A stretch of DNA of 64,000 bases from Caldilineaceae bacterium. GTDB lineage: Bacteria; Chloroflexota; Anaerolineae; Caldilineales; Caldilineaceae. The translations under genes were made by a program, and so were the position numbers. Positions 18,734-26,942 of the stretch are shown here, piece by piece. The stretch's first letter is position 1. Each line of letters begins with the position of its first letter. The notes below the pieces were generated by a model. It was not told the origin of the DNA, ran no database searches, and worked only from the letters and a program-made list of their open reading frames with translations. The DNA is taken from contig JAGRCP010000042.1 in assembly GCA_020433455.1 (NCBI GenBank), positions 1-64,000 on the forward strand. The letters are read 5' to 3'.

Positions 18734-20776
18734 ATGCTACCGCCATCGAACTCTCTTCGCGCACATTACGTGCGTGCGTTATCCATCGGCTTGCTCGCGA
18801 TCTTGCTTGCCTTTCCCTTCCTTTCACCTCGCGCCGGGCAGAGCGCATCCTCCTACCAGCCCGCCCCCTTGCCGGAGCAGATTTCCCGGCTGACTGCTGA
18901 AGCCGACCTGATCGTCCGCGGTCGGGTCATTGCCGGGACGAGCGGCTGGAATAAAGATCATTCGGCGATTGTTACCCGCAACACAGTTCGAGTTGCGTAT
19001 GTCGTCGCCGGCGATCAATTCAATGGCAGTCAAAACGAGATCGTCATCTACACTCTGGGCGGCGAACTGCCCGCTGAGGGCATCGGTCTGGGCGTGCCCC
19101 ACGCGGCCCACCTGGAGCTGGGAGCCGAGGTATTGCTCTTCTTACGCGCCGACTCGGATCGATCCGGCTTTACGGTTGCTGAAGGCAAAGAGGGCGTGCT
19201 GACCATTGCAGGCGACCAAGTCACAAATGACGCCTGGCCGGGCGGCCGGGCGCTACCGCCGCTCATGGACAAGATTATTGGGGCCGCGGCCGTTCAGGCT
19301 ATGCCCGTACGCCTGCCCGCCGATTGGCAAGCGCGGGAAGCGGTGCAGCAAGCAACACGCGTGACCGAGTCGTTACCGCCCCATACGCCGAACACCTTTG
19401 TGGATGTAGGTATTCATTGGCCGGGCAATGCGCCCACGGTGCAATATGTGGTTAACATCAACACCGGCCAGGCCGATCAGGGAGACGGCAGCGCAGATGA
19501 CTTCTTACGCGCCGTGCTACAGGCTGCCCAGACGTGGAATAATGTGAGCAGCGCCGACTTTACGTTCGAGTACCGGGGCGAAACCGTCATCACCGAATTG
19601 GGGGATGCGAATGGCCGGAACGAGGTGATCTTCGCCACGGCCGGTCGTGACGGCACGTTGGGCCAGACGCGCTTTTGGTACAATCCGGACACGGCAACGG
19701 TGCTGGAGGCCGATATCTGGTTCAACGACTCATATGCCTGGGACGCGACCGGCGCGCCGACAGATAATGAAATCGACTTGCAGAGCGTCGCGCTCCATGA
19801 GTTTGGTCATTGGTTTGTGTTGGGCCACGATAGCGACGCGGCGGCCATCATGTACTATGCCATGTCGCCCGGTCAGATAAAGCGAACCCTCTACTCGTCG
19901 GACATTGACGGCATCACTTCCATCTATCCGTGTGAAAATCAACCGTGCAGCGGTGAGGCTCCGCCTACGACTACCATGACGGTAACGCCCGTTGCTGTTA
20001 TACCGACGGACATGCCGACGGTAACGCCGGCTTTTACACCCACGGAGACGCCTCTTGATGTGCCGACGGAAGCGCCGACGATTGAACCCACGACTCCCGT
20101 TACCGCGACAACGAAGCCGCCCGAACCGACGCCCATCATCTCTGAGCCGACCCTCACGCCGACTCCCGTCATAACCGCAACCATAACGCCGACCGTCGGC
20201 CCCACGGCAACGCCCGGCATCGACCCGACGGAACCGCCGCCCGCGCCCACGGCCGGGGCAACCGAGACCGTAACGCCGACACCGGAGCCGCCCGCGGAGC
20301 AAGCCGAGATCCGGCCCGATGAGGAGTCTACCGTACACTTCGGCAATGATGCTGAGCGCCCTGCGTTGGAAATCGATGTGCCTGCAGGCGCGGTGGATCA
20401 GCCCACAACGTTAGGCTATACGTCCCTGCCTTCGCCTCCGGTCGGAAGCGACGCCGGCATCTATGCCGGCGTCCGCTTCCGCCTGTCGGCCCGGCAGGAT
20501 GACGACTGGACGAACGATCTGCATTTTGATGCGCCGCTACGCTTTACGCTCGCTTATCCTGAGCCGGAGGGCGACGCCGATGAGACAGACCTCACGCTCT
20601 ACCGCTTGGAGAGCAGCGATGGCTCCTGGCAGCGTGCAGCGTGCGGCGATGAAGCGGTTGCAGGAACTGACAACCAGGTAATCAGCGAAGTCTGTAACAA
20701 CGGTGAGTTTGCGCTCTTCTTCAGCGCCGCGGAGGATGCAAGCGACGGGGTCTTCCTGCCCTTGATTCGGCGATAG
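18734..20776 (+). CDS. Secreted matrixin-like zinc metalloprotease with Thr/Pro-rich linker
   Basis: A 680-residue exported protein. A signal peptide spans about residues 1-37 (hydrophobic IGLLAILLAFPFL). The zinc site HEFGHWFVLGHD (His355, Glu356, His359, His365) is of the metzincin/matrixin kind, followed by a YYAMSPGQIKRTL Met-turn region. Residues about 410-535 are a repetitive Thr/Pro/Val linker, then a ~140-residue beta-rich domain. It ends in VFLPLIRR, a short hydrophobic-basic tail. Predicted to degrade extracellular protein; natural substrate unknown. Confidence 0.8.
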   Translation: MLPPSNSLRAHYVRALSIGLLAILLAFPFLSPRAGQSASSYQPAPLPEQISRLTAEADLIVRGRVIAGTSGWNKDHSAIVTRNTVRVAYVVAGDQFNGSQNEIVIYTLGGELPAEGIGLGVPHAAHLELGAEVLLFLRADSDRSGFTVAEGKEGVLTIAGDQVTNDAWPGGRALPPLMDKIIGAAAVQAMPVRLPADWQAREAVQQATRVTESLPPHTPNTFVDVGIHWPGNAPTVQYVVNINTGQADQGDGSADDFLRAVLQAAQTWNNVSSADFTFEYRGETVITELGDANGRNEVIFATAGRDGTLGQTRFWYNPDTATVLEADIWFNDSYAWDATGAPTDNEIDLQSVALHEFGHWFVLGHDSDAAAIMYYAMSPGQIKRTLYSSDIDGITSIYPCENQPCSGEAPPTTTMTVTPVAVIPTDMPTVTPAFTPTETPLDVPTEAPTIEPTTPVTATTKPPEPTPIISEPTLTPTPVITATITPTVGPTATPGIDPTEPPPAPTAGATETVTPTPEPPAEQAEIRPDEESTVHFGNDAERPALEIDVPAGAVDQPTTLGYTSLPSPPVGSDAGIYAGVRFRLSARQDDDWTNDLHFDAPLRFTLAYPEPEGDADETDLTLYRLESSDGSWQRAACGDEAVAGTDNQVISEVCNNGEFALFFSAAEDASDGVFLPLIRR

Positions 20777-20800
20777 TGAGGAGATCGCGGCCAGGGACGA

Positions 20801-20829
20801 TTGGAAAAATTCCTGGGGCAAGGTAGAAT
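20801..20829 (+). promoter_or_regulatory. Promoter for the Gfo/Idh/MocA gene
   Basis: TTGGAA (20801-20806), 17-base spacer, TAGAAT (20824-20829); the start codon is at 20873. Confidence 0.55.
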
Positions 20830-20872
20830 CGATCCTACTGATGTCATCAACCAAAGCACCGGGGAGCAGTCC

Positions 20873-22033
20873 ATGAACAGCCTGGATCGGAAAATCACCT
20901 TTGGCCAGATTGGCGGGGGACAGGGATCATTTATCGGCGCAGTCCATCGCCGTGCGGCCATTGCAGACGGCAAGACGGAGCTGGCGGCCGGGGCCTTCTC
21001 CAGCGACCCGGAGCGAGCCAGAGCCTCGGGACGGGAATTGCTGATCGCGGATGAGCGCAATTATGGCTCCTGGCAGGCGATGCTGGAGCGGGAGAGCGCG
21101 CTGCCCGCGGGCGAACGCATCGATTTCGTCAACATCGTTACGCCCAATCACGTCCACTTCGAGCCGGCTCTGGCCTTTGCCCAGGCGGGCATCCACGTGG
21201 TGATGGACAAGCCCATGGTCCACAGCAGCGAACAGGCCCAGGCGCTGATAGAGGCCGTGGAAGAAAATGACATCATCTTCTGCCTTACCCACAACTATAC
21301 CGGCTACCCCATGGTCAAAGAGGCCCGGGATCTGGTGCGGAGCGGACGTCTAGGCGAAATTCGGCGGGTGGTGACGGAATATCCCCAGGGATGGCTGGCC
21401 GAAAAGGAAGAGGATGGCGAGAACAAGCAGGCTGCGTGGCGCACGGACCCCACTCGTTCGGGGATTGCCGGGGCAGTGGGCGATATCGGCAGCCACTGCG
21501 AAAATCTCATGAGCTACATCACCGGCCTGACGCTTGACTCCCTTTGCGCAGACGTAACGACCTTCGTCCCCGGCCGCCTGCTGGATGATGATGCCAGCGT
21601 GCTGCTGCGCTTCACAAACGGGGCCAAGGGCGTACTCTGGTGCTCCCAGATTGCCACAGCCGAAGAGAACGACATCAACATTCGCGTATACGGAACCAAG
21701 GGCAGCCTGGAATGGCATCAAGAGCATCCCAATTGGCTCTACTTTAAAGATCCCCATGGTCCGACCCAAATTTACAAGCGGGGCAATCCCTATTTGAGCG
21801 CGGCGGCGCAACATGCCACCCATTTGCCTGCCGGTCATCCCGAAGCCTTCTACGAAGCGTTCGCCAATCTCTACCAAAACGTAACCAACACCATCCGCGC
21901 GCGCCTTCTCGGCCAGGCGCCGGATGAGCTGGACCTGGACTTTCCCACCGTCTATGACGGCGCGCAGGGCGTTAAGTTCATCGAAAAGGTCATCGAGAGC
22001 GGCCGACAAGGCGCTCAGTGGGTGACGTGGTAA
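20873..22033 (+). CDS. Gfo/Idh/MocA family oxidoreductase
   Basis: A 386-residue NAD(P)-dependent sugar or polyol dehydrogenase. The Rossmann start [13 protein letters not shown], the [17 protein letters not shown] segment and the MDKPM catalytic Lys motif are clear. GGGGAG precedes the ATG at 20873. It stands alone between terminators, so the substrate cannot be inferred; myo-inositol- or glucose-like substrates are usual for the family. Confidence 0.88.
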   Translation: MNSLDRKITFGQIGGGQGSFIGAVHRRAAIADGKTELAAGAFSSDPERARASGRELLIADERNYGSWQAMLERESALPAGERIDFVNIVTPNHVHFEPALAFAQAGIHVVMDKPMVHSSEQAQALIEAVEENDIIFCLTHNYTGYPMVKEARDLVRSGRLGEIRRVVTEYPQGWLAEKEEDGENKQAAWRTDPTRSGIAGAVGDIGSHCENLMSYITGLTLDSLCADVTTFVPGRLLDDDASVLLRFTNGAKGVLWCSQIATAEENDINIRVYGTKGSLEWHQEHPNWLYFKDPHGPTQIYKRGNPYLSAAAQHATHLPAGHPEAFYEAFANLYQNVTNTIRARLLGQAPDELDLDFPTVYDGAQGVKFIEKVIESGRQGAQWVTW

Positions 22034-22075
22034 GCCGGACGCACTTTAATTGCAGAGCCAAGAAGAGCAGGATAC

Positions 22076-22111
22076 GACGATAAGGGCGGAGCAAGTCCCG
22101 CCCTTATCGTC
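22076..22111. terminator. Bidirectional intrinsic terminator
   Basis: GACGATAAGGGCGG (22076-22089), an 8-base loop, and CCGCCCTTATCGTC (22098-22111), between the convergent oxidoreductase (+) and DUF3224 (-) genes. The arms pair perfectly; the T tract is weak. Confidence 0.7.
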
Positions 22112-22180
22112 TGCTGAACGATCGCAAGGGTCGCAAAGGAACGAATATTGGTTTACTCTCCATTGGCCTAATCGGCTGCC

Positions 22181-22609
22181 CTATTCCTTCTCTCCCAACG
22201 CATACGTCAGAATATAACAGTGCAGATCGTCTTCTGCATCAATGGTCATGCTGCCCGAAATGCCGGTAAGTTCGCCCGTGCCGGAGTCGGGCACGATCTC
22301 CAGGATGAGGCGCTGCTCGCCGTCGGCCATAATGCCGTAGTGCTGCAAGACAAAGCCGCCCTCCCTGCCGTGCAGCGCGCCGCGCACCTGCTCGACAGCC
22401 GTATAGCCCGCAGAGCCTTCCACCGGGGTGCGAGCCATAATCATCTCGCCTTGACTGGTTGCCGCCAGATCGCCGGCGAATTCCTTATCGATGGACATGC
22501 GCCCCAATAGCACGCCGTCTTCGCCTGGAGCATAGCCCTCCAGCGGCTGTAGATTGACCTCAAACGTTCCGGTCGCTTGTCGTTTTAACTCGGTCACTGT
22601 TTCCTCCAT
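22181..22609 (-). CDS. DUF3224 family protein
   Basis: A 142-residue protein matching the DUF3224 pattern: GTFEVNLQPL, LGRMSIDKEFAGDLAATSQG, GSAGYTAVEQVRGALHGR, FVLQHYG and VPDSGTGELTGISGSMTI. The family is thought to adopt an allene-oxide-cyclase-like beta barrel; no reaction is established. Upstream, a 12-bp direct repeat (GATACACGATGG at 22616-22627 and 22631-22642) may be an operator. Confidence 0.85.
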   Translation of the reverse strand: MEETVTELKRQATGTFEVNLQPLEGYAPGEDGVLLGRMSIDKEFAGDLAATSQGEMIMARTPVEGSAGYTAVEQVRGALHGREGGFVLQHYGIMADGEQRLILEIVPDSGTGELTGISGSMTIDAEDDLHCYILTYALGEKE

Positions 22610-22615
22610 TCGATA

Positions 22616-22642
22616 GATACACGATGGGCCGATACACGATGG
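22616..22642. repeat. Two direct copies of a 12-bp sequence
   Basis: GATACACGATGG occurs at 22616-22627 and 22631-22642, with a 15-base period, just upstream of the DUF3224 gene. Confidence 0.6.
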
Positions 22643-22668
22643 CCTGCCGATTTCATCCTATCAGGCGC

Positions 22669-23577
22669 TCAGCCAAACCCCAATTCGGCCGCACACAGTC
22701 GGGCGCACATCAATCCCGCATCATCTTGAATCGTATTCAGAGCGTCAGGCCCATAGTTCCACCACGCGGAAAGCACATTCTGAGCGACCCCCCAACGCAG
22801 AATTTCTGCGTGCGGCAGATCGAGGATTTCAGCCAGTCGGGCGACGCGTTGCGCAAGCGTCCAGGCCGGGTCCGGCCGGTTGAACAGTTGGTTGCGCAGG
22901 AATGCGCCGCACTCGTAGCCTCGGGGGCCCGCCACGCCTTTGGGATCGATGGCCAGCCAGCCCCCACGCGTGGCATTGAGGATATTTTCGTGATGCAGGT
23001 CTCCGTGGAGCAGGATCCGTTCGCCCGTGTGTGCAGCGGCAAACATCTCTTCCGCCAGAATAACCAGATCCGCAGGAAAGGGACCGGTCCCGCCGTTAAA
23101 GGTCGTACGCAGCCCGGCCATGCCGCGTCCGCCCCACGCAGCCACCGTGTGAAAGGGGTGGCCGGCTTCCGTCGGTCGCCAAAGCCTGCGCATGAGCAAA
23201 GCCGCCTGTTCGGTCGCTGCCGCGTCGTCATCCAGCGCGGCCAGGGACGTGCCGGGCAAAAGTCGCTCCAGCAGCAGCATACCTCGCTCAGCATCGCTTG
23301 CCAGCAGGCGTACGGCCCCGTTTCCCGCATACCGCGTGAGCGCCAGAATCTCTGTAGTCAACTCAGGATTGGGCACACCCAATTTGAGCACGACGAACGT
23401 GCCGTCGCTGCGGCGTGCGGGCGCGACGTAATTATAGGAGAGGGGAAAAGGCGGCTCCAGCGTAAGCCCCAGCGCCGCGGCATATTCATCCAGCAACGCG
23501 GGCAGAGCGTCCAGCCAGGCAGCGCCGGCGGGGAACGTTGAAGCGACGGTATGAATAAAATTGGGAGGAAGCTGCAT
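22669..23577 (-). CDS. Aminoglycoside/hydroxyurea-type antibiotic kinase family protein
   Basis: A 302-residue APH-fold kinase of the streptomycin 6-kinase / hydroxyurea kinase group (PF04655). The catalytic Brenner motif LLHGDLHHENIL and the metal site WLAIDPKGVAGPRGYE are typical of that group, as is LLERLLPGTSL. It could inactivate a small hydroxylated compound by phosphorylation, or be a housekeeping small-molecule kinase; resistance is not proven. Confidence 0.8.
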   Translation of the reverse strand: MQLPPNFIHTVASTFPAGAAWLDALPALLDEYAAALGLTLEPPFPLSYNYVAPARRSDGTFVVLKLGVPNPELTTEILALTRYAGNGAVRLLASDAERGMLLLERLLPGTSLAALDDDAAATEQAALLMRRLWRPTEAGHPFHTVAAWGGRGMAGLRTTFNGGTGPFPADLVILAEEMFAAAHTGERILLHGDLHHENILNATRGGWLAIDPKGVAGPRGYECGAFLRNQLFNRPDPAWTLAQRVARLAEILDLPHAEILRWGVAQNVLSAWWNYGPDALNTIQDDAGLMCARLCAAELGFG

Positions 23578-23613
23578 GAACGATTAAGAAAGAATAGGGA
23601 CTCTTCGGGATGT

Positions 23614-23651
23614 CATGTGGTTGACTGACGTTGGAGACGTGAATATTTGAC
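23614..23651 (+). repeat. Dispersed 38-bp intergenic repeat, copy 1
   Basis: 34 of 38 bases match 34007-34044; both copies share GTTGACTGACG and CGTGAATATTTGAC. It lies upstream of the DeoR gene and runs directly into an imperfect hairpin. Confidence 0.75.
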
Positions 23652-23690
23652 TCGTGGAGCGTAAAAGTACACGCCGTTACGCATCACGAG
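23651..23690. repeat. Imperfect inverted repeat (MITE/REP-like)
   Basis: CTCGTGGAGCGTAA (23651-23664) faces TTACGCATCACGAG (23677-23690) with two mismatches and a 12-base loop. CGTGGAGCGT recurs in the hairpin at 39649. Confidence 0.6.
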
Positions 23691-23783
23691 CCACGTTTTA
23701 GACAGCAGACCACATGAATTCCAAAAGGGCCAAACAGAAGTTGCAGCAAGAGCCAAAGAAATCGTCAAACGCAAAATTTCAGC

Positions 23784-23830
23784 TTGACAGGCGGGTTTCT
23801 TTCGATTATTATGAAAGCAATTGAAAGAAA
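23784..23830 (+). promoter_or_regulatory. Promoter and candidate DeoR operator
   Basis: TTGACA (23784-23789), a 17-base spacer and TATTAT (23807-23812) make a strong promoter. TTTCTTTC (23796-23803) in the spacer and GAAAGAAA (23823-23830) after the -10 form an inverted pair, with further GAAAG copies between, a plausible site for the DeoR protein encoded 22 bases downstream. Confidence 0.65.
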
Positions 23831-23851
23831 ATGCAATGATTCGGAAAATTA

Positions 23852-24631
23852 ATGAGTTCTCTCCCCATTCTCTATGCTGAAGAGCGACGTCAATCGATTT
23901 TAGAGTTGGTCAATCGCAGTGGCCGCGTTGCGGTAGGCGATCTGAGCAAGCGGTTCGGCGTCTCCAGCGTCACCATTCGTACGGACCTGCAAACGCTGGC
24001 CGAGCAGAATCTCCTCGTGCGCACCCATGGCGGCGCGGTCTCCACGGGCCCGGCTGCCGCGGAGATGGCGATTGCCCTGCGCCGAGAACGAAAAGTGCGG
24101 GAAAAGCAGCGCATCGGCCGGGCGGGCGCGGCCCTGGCCGCCAATGGCGACGCCGTCTATCTTGATTCCAGCAGCACCTCTCTGGCCATCGCCCGTTTTT
24201 TGAAAAGCCGCCGCCTCCTCACCGTCATTACCAACAGCCTCATGATTGTTCAGGAATTGCTGGATGCTCCCCACATTCAGGTTATGTTGACAGGCGGTTC
24301 CTTCCAGCGGGAGACGGCCGCATTTGTGGGGCCGTACACCCACGCATTTCTGAATCAGGTGCACATTCAAATCGGCTTTTTCGGCGCGCACGGCATCGCG
24401 GCCGAGCCCGGCCTCACTGACATCAGTCCGGAAATTGCCGCGGCCAAGCGCCCCGTGTTGAAGCGTTGCCGGCAGGCCGTGGCTGTCGTGGACGCATCCA
24501 AATGGGGGCGGGTGGGGATTGCTCCCTTCGCGGGCATTGACGAAATAGACATCATCATTACCGACGACAGCGCGCCTGCGGATGCGGTTCGTGCCGTAGA
24601 AGCCATGGGGGCGGACGTACGATTTGTTTAG
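23852..24631 (+). CDS. DeoR/GlpR family transcriptional regulator
   Basis: A 259-residue repressor with the DeoR N-terminal helix-turn-helix (RVAVGDLSKRFGVSSVTIRT, about 21-40) followed by VRTHGGA and a C-terminal sugar-phosphate isomerase-like sensor domain (YLDSSSTSLAIARFL, GSFQRETAAFVGP, VDASKWGR). Such proteins sense phosphorylated metabolites. It heads the operon with a HAD phosphatase, E2 and E1 genes and probably controls it. Confidence 0.92.
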   Translation: MSSLPILYAEERRQSILELVNRSGRVAVGDLSKRFGVSSVTIRTDLQTLAEQNLLVRTHGGAVSTGPAAAEMAIALRRERKVREKQRIGRAGAALAANGDAVYLDSSSTSLAIARFLKSRRLLTVITNSLMIVQELLDAPHIQVMLTGGSFQRETAAFVGPYTHAFLNQVHIQIGFFGAHGIAAEPGLTDISPEIAAAKRPVLKRCRQAVAVVDASKWGRVGIAPFAGIDEIDIIITDDSAPADAVRAVEAMGADVRFV

Positions 24632-24691
24632 CCTGCCTTTTAACCCGAACCGACTCAATCCGCGCTCCATTATCAGACCAGGAATTTCCCG

Positions 24692-25477
24692 ATGCAAATA
24701 GCTAAAAATTATCTTATGGATATGGATGGCGTGCTGGTTAAGGGCAGCACGGCCATCCCCGGTGCGGCCGACTTTATCGACCGGCTCAACGAGCGGGAGA
24801 TTCCTTATCTCGTACTCACCAATAACCCGCTTTACACGCCGCGTGATCTGTCGCACCGCCTGATTACCGCGGGCCTGTTCGTGCCCAGCGAGCGGATCTT
24901 TACGTCGGCCATGGCAACCGCCATGTTCATCAGCCGGCAGCGCCCTGAAGGCAAGGCGTACGTCATCGGCGAGAGCGGTCTCACCACTGTGATTCACGAC
25001 GCAGGCTACGTCATCACCGAAAGCGACCCGGACTACGTCATTTTGGGCGAAACGTCGGGCTACAACTTCTCCCAAATTACCAAGGCCATTCGCCTCATCG
25101 TAGACGGTGCGCGCTTCATCGCCACCAACCCGGATCCGTCCGGACCGAGCGAAGACGGCATCGTGCCCGCGTGCGGGGCCATGGCCGCGCTCATCGAAGC
25201 GGCCAGCGGCGTCGCGCCCTTCTACGTGGGCAAGCCCAATCCGCTGATGATGCGCACTGCGCTCAACTACCTGGGCGCCCATTCGGAAGAGACCGTCATG
25301 ATCGGCGACCGGCTGGAGACCGATATCGTCGGCGCGGTGAGCAGCGGGCTGGAGACCATCCTGGTTCTTACCGGCGTCACAAAGCGGACGGATGCGGATC
25401 GCTTTCCCTATCAGCCCGATCACATTGTCGATTCTATTGCCGATGTAGCCGCCCTGTTTGATGCTGAAAATTCCTAA
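24692..25477 (+). CDS. HAD-IIA family phosphatase (NagD-like)
   Basis: A 261-residue haloacid-dehalogenase hydrolase of subclass IIA. Motif I is DMDGVLVKG, motif II LTNN, the lysine motif GKPNPLM and motif [12 protein letters not shown]. The family dephosphorylates nucleotides, phosphoglycolate, glycerol phosphate or PLP. Its position between a DeoR regulator and dehydrogenase genes suggests it acts on a phosphorylated precursor or inducer; the substrate is unknown. Confidence 0.88.
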   Translation: MQIAKNYLMDMDGVLVKGSTAIPGAADFIDRLNEREIPYLVLTNNPLYTPRDLSHRLITAGLFVPSERIFTSAMATAMFISRQRPEGKAYVIGESGLTTVIHDAGYVITESDPDYVILGETSGYNFSQITKAIRLIVDGARFIATNPDPSGPSEDGIVPACGAMAALIEAASGVAPFYVGKPNPLMMRTALNYLGAHSEETVMIGDRLETDIVGAVSSGLETILVLTGVTKRTDADRFPYQPDHIVDSIADVAALFDAENS

Positions 25478-25503
25478 TTTTTTCATTCTTCAAAGGATTT
25501 CCT

Positions 25504-26868
25504 ATGCCCACACCCATTCTTCTGCCCAAACTGGGCAATTCAGTTGAAGCCTGTATTCTGGTGGATTGGAAAGTTGCCGTCGGCGATGAAGTGGCTGAAG
25601 GCGACGTCATCGCCGAGGTCGAGACGGATAAAGCAATCATGGAAGTCGAGAGCACGGCCGCGGGCACGGTGCTGGCCCTGCTCTATGCGGCAGGCGACGA
25701 CGTACCCGTGTTAGCCGAATTGGCCGTCGTGGGTGAAGCGGGGGAGGAAGTTGTCATTGAAAATGAAGAATCAGTAACGGTTAATGAGGCAGCCGAACCT
25801 GCTGCTCCGAAATCGGTAACGGAACCAAGCGCACCCGTCACGCCGGAATCTGTCGCCCAAGCTCCCCAGTCCGGGGCTCGGCCTTCCCCCCGCGCGCGCA
25901 ACCTGGCCGAACGCAAGGCAATTGACGCCTTTGCCCTGGTCGGCAGCGGGCCGGGCGGCCGCATCATCGAGCGGGACGTGGAAGCGGCTTTGCACGCTCG
26001 GCCCAGGCTTAGTCCGGTGGCGGAAGCCAAGCTGGCTGACGGCGATTACACCGCGCCCGAACGGGGCAGCGGTCCCGGCGGCCGCATCATGGCCAAGGAT
26101 CTGGTCGCCAAGGGAGAAGCACGCGTGGCGGAAAGCGACGCAGCGCTGCCTGCCGCGCCTGAAGCGGCCGCTGCATCTCCCGCCCTTACGCCCATTAAAG
26201 GCATCCGCAAGGTCATCGCCGATCGCATGCTGGAGTCCATGCAGACGACGGCGCAACTCACCCTGCACGGCAACGCGGACGCCCGCGCGCTCAAAGCGTT
26301 ACGCGCCCGCTTCAAGGCCAGCGAAGAGTCCCTGGGCCTACAGCGCATCACCATCAACGATCTGGTCCTTCTGGCCGCGGCCCGGAGCCTGATGGAGCAC
26401 CCCGCCCTCAACGCGCTCTTCCGGAACGGCGTCATCGAACAGTATCCGACCGTGCATCTGGGCATTGCCGTGGATACGCCGCGCGGGCTCATGGTTCCCG
26501 TGGTGAACAATGCCCAGGCATTGAGCCTGAAGGCGCTCTCCGATGAGAGCAAGCGCCTGGCCGACGCCTGCCTCAACAACCGCATCACGCCCGACGAGCT
26601 GACGGGCGGCACCTTTACGGTGACCAATCTGGGCGCATTCGGCGTGGAGCGCTTCACACCGGTCCTGAATCTGCCCCAGGTAGCAATCCTGGGCGTGGGC
26701 GGCGTAGCGCTCGCCCCCGTGGAAGAGCAGGGCGAAGTCATTTTTGCGCCCCATATCGGGCTCTCCCTTACCATCAACCATCAGGTAGTGGACGGAGCGC
26801 CCGCGGCCCGTTTCCTCCAGACGCTGAGCCGTAATCTGGCGAATATCGATCTGCTGTTGGCTATGTAA
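25504..26868 (+). CDS. 2-oxoacid dehydrogenase dihydrolipoyl acyltransferase (E2)
   Basis: 454 residues. An N-terminal lipoyl domain carries the modified Lys43 in [12 protein letters not shown]. After a Pro/Ala/Thr linker come two peripheral-subunit-binding-type segments, each ending in GSGPGGRI (about residues 124-161 and 166-205), an internal duplication. The C-terminal acyltransferase core ends with the catalytic NHQVVDGA (His426, Asp430). It accepts the acyl group from E1 and passes it to CoA. The E1 gene follows; no E3 gene is present. Confidence 0.92.
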   Translation: MPTPILLPKLGNSVEACILVDWKVAVGDEVAEGDVIAEVETDKAIMEVESTAAGTVLALLYAAGDDVPVLAELAVVGEAGEEVVIENEESVTVNEAAEPAAPKSVTEPSAPVTPESVAQAPQSGARPSPRARNLAERKAIDAFALVGSGPGGRIIERDVEAALHARPRLSPVAEAKLADGDYTAPERGSGPGGRIMAKDLVAKGEARVAESDAALPAAPEAAAASPALTPIKGIRKVIADRMLESMQTTAQLTLHGNADARALKALRARFKASEESLGLQRITINDLVLLAAARSLMEHPALNALFRNGVIEQYPTVHLGIAVDTPRGLMVPVVNNAQALSLKALSDESKRLADACLNNRITPDELTGGTFTVTNLGAFGVERFTPVLNLPQVAILGVGGVALAPVEEQGEVIFAPHIGLSLTINHQVVDGAPAARFLQTLSRNLANIDLLLAM

Positions 26869-26942
26869 TTGGCGATGTAAACAGAAGCGCGAAGAGAGAA
26901 GATTCGATCTTTCTTCTTCCACCTTTCGGAGAAAAATATCTC

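Noticed and set aside
22624-23541. 305-aa open frame antisense to the APH-type kinase
   Set aside because: Opposes a gene with an intact Brenner motif; no supporting start signals.
23900-25486. 528-aa open frame antisense to the DeoR and HAD genes
   Set aside because: It covers two well-supported genes on the other strand and contains no known motif.
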